DNA of 64,000 bases from Triglochin maritima (lineage: Eukaryota > Streptophyta > Magnoliopsida > Alismatales > Juncaginaceae), in NCBI GenBank assembly GCA_963682175.1, contig OY821782.1, forward strand, positions 30,835,741 through 30,899,740, read 5' to 3'. The notes beneath the pieces were generated by a model that did not search any database, had not been told where the DNA came from, and saw only the letters and a program-made list of their open reading frames with translations. Position 1 is the first letter of the stretch. The number at the start of each line of letters is the position of its first letter. Below are positions 10,458 through 21,543 of the stretch, piece by piece. The translations under genes were made by a program, and so were the position numbers.

Positions 10458-12018
10458 TGATTGACATCATTTCATGCTCATATTCGTATCTTATATCCAT
10501 TATCTTACATCTAGGCAATGCTATGTGACGAGTTTTATGTTTGAATTTCAGAAATAAAGAGGTTTGAAGAGAAAAGCCATGAAAGAACCCAAAAGCAAGA
10601 AAAAGAACTTAATCGTGAGATCTGGGGACTAAGATGCAAGGGAGAAGGACCTAATCGTAAGACCGAAGGACCTAAGAGCAAAACAAGAAACTCCACACCA
10701 TCATGGGGAGTATTTTGGCAATTCGATTCGGGTCGGAGCTCCAATAAACAAAGTAGATGCATCAAAGACCAACAAAGACCACCAGAAAAGCCCACAACCA
10801 AAACCAACCCGATCTGGATCATATAGACCGCCAATTGGCGGTCTTGGACCGCTAATTGGCGGTCCATATGTCTCCAGATCCGCTAAGATTTGTGCTGGGC
10901 TTGTATTAGTGTATTCTTAGTCTATTTTTGGTATTGGTTTAGTCCCACATCGGGGGATTGTCCCGGATTAGCTTTTTCCATGCCTATAAATAGAACTCTT
11001 CACCTTCCATTGTAATCACCCATTGCTTGGTGGCATTCTCTCTACTAAGGAGTGAGCCTTGAAGCAAAAACTCAAGGTGGAGAAGAATGCTACCTTCAAT
11101 GTGAGTCACTTGTTAATAAAATAATTCTTCTAGTTTCTTTAAATCTTGTCTTTTAATTTGTGCATGTTTGTTTAGTCTTTCCTTTCCTTTTATGTTTCTT
11201 TAATGCTTCTTGCCTTCTTAGTTAACTTTCATTTCAGTATTATGCTTTCTTTTGCTAATATAGTTAGTGTAATGAGTAGTGAGTAGTTCCATCCCCATTT
11301 GGGGGGTGGAGAAATATGTGATATAATTATGTAGTGTATTAAGTGTGTGTTATTTTTATCCCTTGAGCTTTATATGATTTCCATAACCATCTAATGGGTC
11401 TCCACTCTTATCTTTATATGCTAATGCTCTTGAGTGAAGCTTAGCTTATGCTTTGATTAGTGGACCTATTTTATGGGGAATGATAAGGTTAGGATATGGA
11501 TGAAGTTAATATTGGAAACACAAGTTGTAGTGTATGAGCTCTTGTTGCCTTTACCTTATCTAATGTCTTGTATGTTTTAATGATGTAGTGAAATCTTAAT
11601 TCATGTAGAGGCATAGTAGGGTATAGTCTTTATACTTGAGTTCATGTAGCTTCATTCCAACTATTGTCTTGTATGTTTTAATGATGTAGTGTTATCTTAA
11701 TTCATGTGGAGGCTAAGTTGGATGTAGTTTTATGATTTCATGCACTACATGTTGTGAAGAGCTTAATGAACACACACACATACACTTCTTTATGTTCACA
11801 TTATTTCTCTACCCCCTTTGGGGTTTAGTTTTTCTTGCTTCTTTTCCATTTCCATTTGCATCTTAGTGTAGTTTAGTGTAACCAACCTTTCTTCCCTTTC
11901 TTTACCTCTCGCCTTCGCACAAACCAAGCGTCGACACACCTCCCAGTGGACGACCCGTATTTGCCACCGCTTCAACGCGGTCGTGCACTTGCGGTTAAAT
12001 ATAAAACGAGATCAATCA
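10458..12018 (+). repeat. 3' LTR of the Athila-like element
   Basis: Same length and ends as the 5' LTR, about 20 substitutions apart with no indel seen. Palindromes are at 10826-10843 and 10846-10865 and the TATA box at 10985-10993. Differences include several G/A and C/T changes, compatible with decay of methylated cytosines. Confidence 0.92.
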
Positions 12019-12982
12019 GGATCATTAACTTGAAAGAAGAAAGAGATCTTGATCCAAGGTTGGGACCATTTTCAATACGGTTTACGACTATGAACCAAAC
12101 AATCAGAATTAGGACAAAACCAATCAGAATTCGGGGGCCGATGTTTTTTCGAATACCCTACCACGTCGGATAAATTTAACACCAACGTGGGAGAACCCTA
12201 AAATGTCAGATAAATTGAATTACGGACATGGGAGACCCCCTACAATGTTGGATAAATTGAACACTGACGTGGAAGACATAAGCAAACTCTAATACATGTA
12301 ATTTGTCGACAAAAACACATAACTCGTAATGCATTTCCATATGTACATTAATAGCCAAATTACTTGACATGAAAGAAGTTTTCGAGCAAAAAAACATTTT
12401 TCAACCAAGCAACAAAAGTAATATTGCCGAAAGAAATAAACAAGAAATGTTATAGTCAAAGACTTACACTTCGGTGTTGGGGGGAGGGAGAAGTCACTCG
12501 TGGGAAGTAAGGGAAGAGGAATGCTCAGGAAGTAAGGAGAAGTCACACAAGTAAGTGAAGAGGAATGCTCTGGACGGCGAGACAATGGGTTTTGTGTTTC
12601 TCGATGGATTGGGTTTAAGAATATGAATCGTTATGGGATACACTACCACGTCGGATTAGTTATGAGCCGACGTTATAGTGTGCCCTACCACGTCGGATTA
12701 GTTTCCGCCGACGTTATAGGGTGCTCTACCACGTCTGTCCTTTAGACCAACATGGTAGTGTATGACTAATTTAAAAAAAAATCATAAACGAACCCTTCCA
12801 CGTCGGCCCCTGTAAACGCCGGCGTGGAAGACATCCTACCACGTCGAATTAAAGGACCAACGTGGTAGGGTGATCATTCCGCGTCGGTGTTTTAAGAACC
12901 GACGTAATACACTATCTGCCACGTCGGTTTAGCAAATTCCGATGTGCTAGGCTCGACGTGGTAGTCCAACTTTCCAGCAATG
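12019..12982. mobile_element. Right end of a family-1 CACTA element
   Basis: From about 12155 the sequence is a series of short hairpins, accacgtcgg ... ccgacgtggt, spaced 30-60 bp, for example around 12640-12720 and 12800-12870. It stops at tttccagcaatg (12971-12982). The reverse complement, CATTGCTGGAAA, equals the start of element B at 29860, so this is a terminal inverted repeat in right-end orientation. It may be the other half of the CACTA fragment at 1448-4690, split by the LTR element. The imperfect flanking pentamers of that element leave this open. Confidence 0.75.
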
Positions 12983-13021
12983 TTTGTTCCTAATTCTTAC
13001 CCCCATCTTTATTTGTAATAG

Positions 13022-13320
13022 GAAATTTAATTGAGAAAGCGGAATATTTGACGGCTAAGTCTGAATTTCACGATTCAAGTGGTCTTGAATTCCATGTGAA
13101 GGTAAAGTGCACCTTAATGGTTGGTTTTACTTATTATTATATACATAAATTTGAATTTATGGAGCGCGATGATTTCTGAAATTTTGGTTCGATGTTATTG
13201 TCTTGGAAGATAACTCAACGTACAATATCCCCATCCTCGAGGAAAGATTGTTTTTGAAAAGGGATATGAGGTTCCCATCATTCAGCTGCTAAACGAATCG
13301 AAGGTCATTATTTCATATTG
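13022..13320 (+). other. Exon-like island, unidentified
   Basis: An open stretch begins after an AG (about 13022), encodes about 27 residues opening GNLIEKAEYLTAKSEF, and ends AAG followed by GTAAAG near 13106, a consensus donor. A second open stretch (about 13225-13303) includes PHPRGKIVFEKGYEV and ends at AAG|GT. Spacing, splice-like borders and sensible amino-acid content look like two exons of a real gene. I do not recognise the protein and see no other exons. It is either a remnant of host gene sequence or a fragment carried by an element. Confidence 0.4.
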
Positions 13321-13959
13321 TCTTTGCTTTGGGGTTTTTTGGGGGGTTGATATTTTTCCAATCTTTTACTGTTAGTTATCTATCTGTTTAGGGGGTTTTT
13401 TACTTTTAAAAACCTAAAGGTTAGTTATCCTTGATTTTTGTAATGGTTGTCATCTTAGTGCATGCATTCTCTAATTTCAAAAGGTTTTATCTTACGTTTC
13501 ATTTGTAGTCTTCATTAATTGTTTTTCATGCCAATGAACTTTGCACTTGGGTGCTTTGAATTGAAAAATAATAACCTATTTTTCTTTATATTTTAAATTT
13601 TAATTAGTATGTCCTTTGTTTAGTTCTTTCCGTCAGGTTTGGATTTTTAAATCAGTTTAGTTTTCCAACGAGATGACAGTTTTCTTAATTAAGCCCATGA
13701 GCGTAGCATATATTTGGTAAAGCGTCAAAATAAATTGACAACTATTTCAGAGGTCTTCCAGTGAATGGAACCTGTTGTTATTCAGTTATAAAAAAGTTGA
13801 AATATTTTCCAATCCCAACTTCTTCCTGTAATTAAACCTGGGTAACATGTCGTGCTGGCACGACACTGTAGCCCAATGGCTATATAGTCTCGTTGGAGAT
13901 TTTTTATACAAAAATACCTACCCTCCTTCCTGTATAAACCCCCTTCCTATTAATTCACC
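13321..13959. other. AT-rich sequence without recognisable features
   Basis: I see nothing assignable apart from T-runs and short palindromic words such as gtcgtgctggcacgac (about 13848-13863). It could be intron or spacer of either neighbouring remnant. Confidence 0.4.
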
Positions 13960-14164
13960 TTGACCTAAGGGTCGATATACTTTGGTAAACCAACTGTTGA
14001 GGATTTTGAAGAATGACAAACTGTTGAGGGTAGTGTGAGTAAACCAACTGCTACTTGTATACACTTTGGTAAAGTATATTCGGCTAAGTCAAGTGGAGGA
14101 ACCAATCATCTAGCTAGACATGCACTTTCATGTAAAGTTAAGAATAATACATCATCGATAGTGG
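13960..14164 (+). pseudogene. hAT transposase remnant: BED-type zinc finger
   Basis: In one plus-strand frame the residues ATCIHFGKVY lead into SAKSSGGTNHLARHALSC, the second half of a BED zinc finger as found at the N-terminus of plant hAT transposases. The H-x-x-x-H-x4-C part is intact. The second Cys of the first C-x2-C pair is replaced by Phe. A stop lies upstream in the same frame near 14000. The frame runs straight to 14164, where CACTA element A begins, so the gene was probably cut by that insertion. A domesticated BED-hAT gene is an alternative. Confidence 0.6.
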
Positions 14165-14180
14165 CACTAGTGCAGAAAAT

Positions 14181-16229
14181 TGTTGGATTTCATGTTTAAT
14201 TGTACACATTTATTTTCGAAATTTTTATGCACAATAAAGATCAATTTATAATTTTCTATGATTTATTCCATGCATGCATCAATTTGTTTCAATATCTAGT
14301 TTCTAAACTTTATTAAAACAAATATGGGCTCCGAAATTTATACTTAGAAGTTCTCTAAAACTTCTTGAAGATTCGGAGACGTTGGGGATGCTCTTCGCTG
14401 CGGCGGATGCCTCCGAGTATTCACCAAACTCTAAACAAGATCGGAGAGAGGGAAGCTAGTCTCTCAATCTCCGATAGGGTTTAGAATCCAATTACTAACC
14501 CCTCTTTAATTCCCTTGAGAAGATGATCTCTTAAGAACTAAAACTAAACTTAAGAATTAAGGAATTTTCGTGGAGAATTATGGAGAGAGAATTTTGCATA
14601 AGAAAATAATGAATGAATTAAGGAGGTAATGAGATAAACTTGTATTTATAAGTTCTCTCCAAATTACCTATTCATGTGCAACCTCTTGCCCATGATTTCA
14701 TGCAAAATTCCATCAAACCATCCATTATTTAATAATGAATAATATTAGCCACGAATTAAATCAATTATGGACCAATTCCATGCATGATCTAATTAATTCT
14801 TAAATTAATTCTGCATTAACCGTCTGGACCGGTCGACCGTTTGGAGGTTCGGTCAACCGCTCGAACCAGGTTTCGGTCGACCGTTCAATAACTCGGTCGA
14901 CCGTTCGTAACAGGAATTATTCCATCGCTATGTTCGGTCGACCGACCGATTACATTCAGTCGACCGTTCGAATAGATGAAAATTCACTGTTATCGGTCGA
15001 GACACATCCGGTCGACCGTGCCCGATCGGTCGACCGTTTACTGCTAACTGGTCGACCGTTGGAGTACTATTCTGTAGACTTGTCAAATTTCGGTTTAACC
15101 CCTACAAAATTTGACATTTCGCGATTAGTAGTAAATTCACAACTTATGTAACATATTATCCTATGTAATGATCAATCATTACATCCCATAATATTTACAT
15201 CACATATGAATTTTACTTAGATTCTAATTATGTTATTAATCACAACATAATTTTGATTTTGCTTGTTCACCTCATGTGTCATATTTTCTACATGAAACGC
15301 GACACATCCTATGAACTCAAAATCCTCATTTCTTGTTTCCCAGTTTTGTGGTGTGACCTATGGGAGGATCTAAACTAAGTTGGCAGTGATATTAAGAGCT
15401 TAATATCACAAGCTATAAGCGGTATCTAGCTACACATTATAGCTCCCAATTAGTTAGATGTCTTAATTCCACTCGAACCAAAACCCGATCCATTTAGTAA
15501 TGGAGTGCACCACTTGTGTCCGTCCCTTGCCTCATGATATTAAGAATACACACAAAGTATTATTGTGTCATCTTTGTATTAGTATTCATTTCTTGATCTC
15601 TTTAAGCTAGTTATAAATATGTGACTTAACTCAAATCACATTGTGCACATTATAACTTTGTTTTATCAAGGGGCCCACTAATATCATTACTCAATTAAGA
15701 GGGGCAATGATAATCTTTTGAGTAACTATCTTCTCCAACGAAAGTTATACTTAACCAACCAATGCCTTTACACTACACTCATCGATAGCTCAAGATACTA
15801 GTCTAATTAAGAACTCCTTAAGCGATCGGATATAAGTCTCATATCAAAAGACCAAGGATACAGTAAAATATTAATGACACAGAAACACATTCTTATAATA
15901 TTTTACTTGTTAGGTCAATTCGGTATACAAAAGTACTACTTTCCTCTTTTGTGTACCCGTGTTGTCACTCACTTGTAGAGCTACAATGATCTATGACCAG
16001 CACGACAATCTTAACTCGGTAATAAATGTCCCATGTTTATTACCATGATTGCGAATATCTTTTGTTTTATGTAAACCAATATCTTTTAGAGCTCTACGGT
16101 TAAAGACCAAGAGCCTCTTCCTTAACACTTCCAAAAGACGAATAACATAAACAAGGAACAAAATGATTTCTCATTCAATTCATAATAATTTACATTTAAA
16201 AGTAAAACTTTTAGAACACATTCCCTTCA
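14181..16229 (-). repeat. 3' LTR of copia element 1
   Basis: It ends in TG...CA on the minus strand. The minus-strand TATA box (TATAAATAC) is at 14642-14650, and upstream of it is the CGGTCGACCG cluster. The 73-codon ORF in the cluster merely translates the repeat and is not a gene. Confidence 0.92.
14829..15063. promoter_or_regulatory. Cluster of CGGTCGACCG palindromes in copia-1 LTR
   Basis: About six exact copies of CGGTCGACCG and four one- or two-base variants fall within 235 bp, roughly 180-420 bp upstream of the TATA box on the minus strand. The 10-bp palindrome holds three CpG sites, and the variants are mostly CG-to-TG/CA changes. The cluster recurs at 22180-22412. An enhancer function is inference from position and density. 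Confidence 0.6.
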
Positions 16230-16241
16230 ATCTCCCACTTG
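16230..16241 (-). promoter_or_regulatory. Polypurine tract of copia element 1
   Basis: CAAGTGGGAGAT on the minus strand directly precedes the LTR start, the usual copia plus-strand primer. Confidence 0.8.
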
Positions 16242-16589
16242 TTATCAAAGTTTTCTTTCACATACATTCTCAATGCATAAAACATTAATAACTAGGGTAA
16301 CCTTCTCAAATCACCTATCAAGCCAATCTACATGGATCCTTGGATCCATGGACTCAAAATATATTTCGTCTCTTGGCTTGGTATGAAAGTTTGTTGAATG
16401 GATCAGTTGTGTTACTGTTGTGTCCACCTATTTATTTATTTTGTCTTTCGTTGGTGGTTGAGTTAGCTGTAGTGATATTACTCCTAACTACACTAGCTCA
16501 TACCTCTACCTTTGATAATGATGACGCATCATCATCCCAACCTCCTATTGTCAAGAATTCCTATGAGAATTGCATCAAAATAGCCCTCA

Positions 16590-19069
16590 GCTATTTTCTC
16601 CTTTGTCTTCCATAAACAAGAACCTTATCTTCAGTCCAGTTAAGGTACTTCAGAATATTCTTGACCGCAATCCTACAATTAGGACTTGCGTTGGATTGGT
16701 GACCTCTTGTCACGTTTAGAGCATACGAGATATTGAGTCTTGTGCAAGTCATCGTGTACAAGGTCCTTCCTTTTGCCGAAGCATAAGGGATACCTTCATG
16801 TACTCCAAGTCTTTGTGTGATTGAGCACATTGAGACTTCTTGAGTTGCACACCTATACTCATACTTATTGGCATATTGTCCATATCGGAATTGTTCACCC
16901 TGAACATTTCAAAGACCTTGTCAATGTATGCACGTTGACTGAAGCCAATGAGTCTACGGGATGTATCTCAATGTATCTTGATTCTCAAGATGTGTTGAGC
17001 CTCATCCTTTTCTTTTCATTGAAATGCTGATTTTAATGAAATTTCTCGTTTGCTAATGCTAAGGTATATGATTGCTCATGAGCAATATGTCATCGACATA
17101 TAAGATCAGAAGTACTACATGACTCCCACTAATCTCCTTATATCAACAAGGTTTTCCTTTACTTCGAATGAAGTGAATCTCCTTCACCTCTTCGTCAAAG
17201 CGTTTGTTCCAACTCCTCGATGCTTGTTTCAATCCATAAATGGATTCTCGAAACTTGCATTTCTTCTCGCTATTATTTGGATCATCAAAACCTTGAGGTT
17301 GTACCATGTACATATCCTCCTCCAAGTTCCTGTTTAAGGAACGTCATTTTGATATCCATCTTCCATATCCCACAATTGTGAAATGCGGTAATAGTGAGCA
17401 TAATCCGAATAGCTTTTGATATGACAACTTCTCAAAAATTTCATGAAAGTCAATTTCTTGAATTTGATTATAACTTTTGCTACAAGCCTTGCTTTGTAGG
17501 TTGTCAAGTTACTATCCATGTTTATCTTCCTCCAAAAAGCTCATTTATACGAAATGATATTTTCTCTTGAGGAAGGCTAATCAAGTTTCATACTTGATTA
17601 TCATACATGGATTCTACTTCGGATTCCATGGCTTTTAACCATAGTTTGGAGTCTTTTCCATTGCTTCTCGGAAGGTTGAGGGATCTTTGGTATCTAGTAC
17701 CATAATCTCATGAAGTCCCACATACTTATTGGGTTTCTTCCTTTCCCTCATTGACCTTCTTAGTTCTTTTGGTTCTTCTCGTGTCTCTCGAACTTCTTCC
17801 ACAATTGCTTGAGGAATAGGTTCATGTTCGACTCTCGAACGCACACTAGGTGAGGATGATTGAGATTCTCTCACAATTTCTTGTAAGGATCTCTCGCTCA
17901 TGCTCCCACTAACCAAATGAATCTCGGCTGGGCCTTCATGATTTTGAATGCAACATTCACATCATGATCTTGTAGAGTATCTTGAGTTTCCTCAAGCTTA
18001 ACTCCACTCCCACTACTTTTCTCTTTTTTCCAGAAATTCCAGAAAAATCATATCTCTCTCTACAATCTTTCGATTGGAGGTGATAAACTAAAAGTAGTAT
18101 CCCCTTATCATATGAGGACAACCTATAAACAAGCACTTATCCGCTTTTGGTTGAAGCTTGGTCGACATCAATTTCTTGATGTATACCTCACAACCCCAAA
18201 TCTTGAAAAAGTCGAGCTTAGGTGTCTTTCAACTCCATAGCTCACAAGACATTTTCTCCACGGATTTGGATGGAACATTATTTAGTGAGTTTGTCATTAT
18301 TTGTAGTGCATAATTACAAAAGTAAATAGGCAATTTAGATTGACTTATTATTGATTGAACCATGTCGAGCAATATCATGTTCCTACTTTAGGAATGAGTT
18401 AAATTAGGTATCCTAAGCACTCACCCCTACGAACCTTTCATAGAGACTCGATATTCTTGTTGAGTCGGTTCACTACTTCATCCTCGAATTCCTTGAACTT
18501 GTCAAAGAATTCACTTTTGCTTCCCATTAGACAAATATAGCCATAATGACTATAGTTGTCTGTGAACAAAATGAAGTACCTTAAACGTTTCTTGCACTTG
18601 TACTTATCAGACCACATACATTAGAATGTATCATATCCAATTAGTTATTCGTTTTCGTTCCTTTCTTCTTGAAAGGTCTCTTGGTCATTTATTTAACCAA
18701 TCCGATAGTGCTACAAGATTGTATCATTCACGTGAGTTATCTTAGTTCCTTTTGTTATTGTTTGTTTGAGCTTGTTTATTATTTATTTCAAGCAAATAGA
18801 AATCATTCTATGTGAATGTATTTGCATAGAAAATTCCATTCTTCGATATAGACAAGCAAGAATTAGAAATATATATTAAGTTATCCATATCCAAAACATG
18901 ATACAGAATAGTTCTTGCTAATCGAAGGTACATAACAAACATTCTTCAAAGCATAAATTTAAATCACTAGACTATTGAAGTTCCATAGAATCTTGTACAA
19001 TCGTAGCGATGCTTGTACTATTTCCAATCTTCAATATCATCTCGTTCTCCACGAGTTCCTTTCTATCCT
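16590..19069 (-). pseudogene. Copia-1 pol remnant (protease to reverse transcriptase)
   Basis: Minus-strand fragments in changing frames can be followed. A linker rich in RRSMRERKKP (about 17780-17710) leads to the reverse transcriptase start at TYKARLVAK (about 17490). MYMVQPQGFDDP and YGLKQASRSWNKRF follow (17310-17190), then a preserved YVDD active-site motif (about 17090), then the connection region with YALNV and KNILKYLNW (about 16740-16640). The integrase part (about 18000-18900) is badly decayed, with only scattered similarity. RNase H is essentially deleted; the sequence jumps to 3' non-coding DNA by about 16590. The gene cannot give a functional product. Confidence 0.8.
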
Positions 19070-20041
19070 TCAATAGCTGCACATCAAAATTATGTGAGCA
19101 TAAGATCCGGTAACCATTACCAAATCAAGGACAGAGGTGATTAAATTTATCTCAATAACAAACATACCTATGGCGTTTCTCGGGCACCTACGTTCAATCA
19201 TCCCATTTTCAAGGTCTTCCTTGTACTTGGGGCAATTAGGTCGAATGTGTCCCTTTTCACCGCAGTGAAAGCACTCCGTGTTGGGAGTTGGAGATTTGAA
19301 AGATTTTCCCCTTGAGGCACTCCCATGAGCACCTCCTACTCCTTTGCTCTTGATTGACGTATCTTTGGTAAATTTGCCTTCACCTTTGTTGATCTTTTTG
19401 CTCCTCTCATGGACGGCTAGGACGTGATTGTCCCGACCCTTGCCCATGTCAACTTCTGCCATTTTGAGAGCGTTGTGAAGCTCCTCAAGACTCACCCCTT
19501 TTTCACACACATGATAGTGCATCACAAAGTCCTTAAAGGACGGGGCTAGAGAGCCAAGAATCAGATCTTCGGCAATGTCCTCGGGCATTGGAGAAGAGAG
19601 CTTCGACAATTTCTCAAGGTATCCTTGCATCGTGAGAAAATGCATGGACACCGATGTTCCCTCCGCCATGTGACACCTTGTGAGTGCGATGGTGGTCTTA
19701 TAGCGCTCCTTTCGGGCACTATCCATGAACATCTTTGTTAAAGCCTCCATGGTCTTCTTGGGTTTTGAATCCAAGTATTTCGCTTGAAGCGAGTCACCCA
19801 TGGATGCTAGCATAAGACCGTGAACTTGGTTCTCTTGGTCTTCCCACTTGGCTATCGCCTCTTTCTCATTATCGGTTGTCTTCTCATTCAATTTTGGGAT
19901 TTCACCATCCAAAATATGAGATAGTTTTTCAAACCTCAACACGATATTAAGATTGAGTTGCCATTTCATGAAGTTTGAGCCATCATTTTGCAAAGGGTTC
20001 TTTTCGATCATAGATCGCATAATTGGTTGGATATTAGACAT
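19070..20041 (-). CDS. Copia-1 Gag, open through the zinc knuckle
   Basis: The ATG at 20041 (MSNIQPIMRSM) opens a 323-codon frame with the UBN2-type copia Gag fold: WQLNLNIVLRFEKL, an LxxxMGDSLQ helix region and a SLEELHNALKMAE segment. CFHCGEKGHIRPNC (about 19270-19230) is a CX2CX4HX4C zinc knuckle. The frame then runs into the start of protease, where the expected DTGSG active-site context reads VTGSY. The catalytic Asp is therefore lost. The frame stops at 19070. The listed frame is open 12 codons further upstream, but MSNIQ is the usual family start. Confidence 0.85.
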   Translation of the reverse strand: MSNIQPIMRSMIEKNPLQNDGSNFMKWQLNLNIVLRFEKLSHILDGEIPKLNEKTTDNEKEAIAKWEDQENQVHGLMLASMGDSLQAKYLDSKPKKTMEALTKMFMDSARKERYKTTIALTRCHMAEGTSVSMHFLTMQGYLEKLSKLSSPMPEDIAEDLILGSLAPSFKDFVMHYHVCEKGVSLEELHNALKMAEVDMGKGRDNHVLAVHERSKKINKGEGKFTKDTSIKSKGVGGAHGSASRGKSFKSPTPNTECFHCGEKGHIRPNCPKYKEDLENGMIERRCPRNAIGMFVIEINLITSVLDLVMVTGSYAHIILMCSY

Positions 20042-21530
20042 TTCTACAAAATAAATTATACAGGATTTTAATGTCAATTTTATGTTTTAAAATACATACA
20101 TACAAATGTAAATGTTGCAAATAAAATTTTGCCCATAAATGCAACAATCCAAGATCCCATTAATTGTAATATAGACTAACTAAGGGCTATCGAATACATT
20201 ACAACATCAAGGTAAGAAAAACTCTTTCTAATCACAACCTTTTTGAATTTTAGCAATATTAGCATCTTCAAACTCTTGTGATTCTTGTCATTTTAATTAT
20301 GAGGGAATGCGACCTATCCTCGTAAGAAAACTTTTTCCCAAAACCGAGCGAGGGCTCTAGGTAATGTTAAGAAAACTTATTTTCATTTGATACGAGATAC
20401 GTTTATCCATTGTATTCACAACCAAACATACTTGGGGTTCACTAGGGTGAAACACACCTCATATATTTAATCGTGGCACAACAACAGACAACCATTATAT
20501 CTCCCACTATTCCCAAAGATGGAGGGAGTTATCTCCCGCTAAGGGCGAGCAGAGTATCCCTCAATCAATGGCTGCTAGTGGATGAAATAAGAAGGAAATT
20601 ATTCTTAATTTTTGTTGGACAATTTCATATATTTACATGTGATTTGGAATTTTAGGTTGTCATGCATATTAATATTCATACACATCCTAACATTCACCAC
20701 ATTCATCACATCAATAGCAGAAATTAAATAAAAAGAAATTAAATCATTCACACAATCCACATCGTGTGAGTTTATATGTTCCCTTCGATCCTTGATCCTC
20801 GATCCCCGATCCTCGATCGATGTGCTACAACGGCGACTTCCTCTTGCACTGGAGATGTAGATTTTACAGAAAATAAACATGCTCCTCACATTCGATAAAA
20901 ACCGACTAGTGCAAGTCCCATGTAAAACCTCTCATATGCATATGCAATTATCTAAAAGATGGAAATAGAGAATTTGGTTTTTACATACATAAGCCCCTGT
21001 ATTATAACAATTATAAACATTCATACGTGCTGATTTGGAACATATAAACTCACAATTCCTGCAAAAACAACTCGAGCATCCATGCACGCAATATCGCTAT
21101 AAACTATCCACCCTAGTTTATCAAGCATCTAGAATCCCAAACAATTCTTTGAAAAACATTTTGAAATCCATTAAAAACGTTTTTCATGCATCCATAGTTA
21201 AAAAATTAATTATGAACCGCTGTCCATCCAATTTCCAATTTCCAATTTGGAAAGATGAAATGCAGTTTTTCGGTTTTGTTGATTCTCTTACAAAATAATC
21301 GTTTATACTTAAAACGAAATTATTGCAAGTTAGACAAATGTCTAAATCTTAATTCTAATAATTACATGGCATGTTTTAAAACACTTAAAACATTCAGAAC
21401 GAATTATTATGGAGAATTACATCAACAAACATTCATCGACCGAAAAAAACCGGTAAATCGAATTGTTTAAATTCTAGATGGTAAACTAAATTCGCTTACA
21501 GCCATAAATCATGAGAAAATTGAACCCTAT
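20042..21530 (-). other. Leader of copia element 1
   Basis: About 1.5 kb between primer site and gag without a convincing ORF. A run of overlapping GATC-containing words lies at 20785-20822. Otherwise it is AT-rich and unremarkable. Confidence 0.5.
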
Positions 21531-21543
21531 GCTCTGATACCAC
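21531..21543 (-). promoter_or_regulatory. Primer binding site, initiator tRNA-Met type
   Basis: GTGGTATCAGAGC on the minus strand abuts the 5' LTR end. This is the standard copia primer site. Confidence 0.88.

Larger units (their letters stand above)
4691..12018 (+). mobile_element. Non-autonomous Athila-like (Ty3/gypsy-derived) LTR retrotransposon
   Basis: Two LTRs of exactly 1561 bp (4691-6251 and 10458-12018) start TGATTGA and end TCAATCA. By eye they differ at about 20 positions, so roughly 98.7% identical and fairly recent. Between them lie an Asp-tRNA-like primer site, a leader, one long gag-like ORF, a long non-coding part and a polypurine tract. No protease, reverse transcriptase, RNase H or integrase is visible in any frame, so mobility would depend on a related full element. 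The flanking pentamers are ggagt (4686-4690) and ggatc (12019-12023), matching only at the first three bases. The element interrupts CACTA-derived sequence. Confidence 0.85.

Noticed and set aside
14820..15063. CRISPR-like spaced repeats
   Set aside because: Repeats are 10-bp palindromes with irregular spacing inside an LTR of a plant element, with no uniform spacers and no cas genes.
14930..15151. Arg/Asp/Val-rich ORF in the LTR, repeated at 22143-22502
   Set aside because: It is a translation of the CGGTCGACCG palindrome cluster, not a protein.
21531..21543. tRNA gene fragment
   Set aside because: Only the primer-complementary 13 bases are present, next to an LTR; no cloverleaf.
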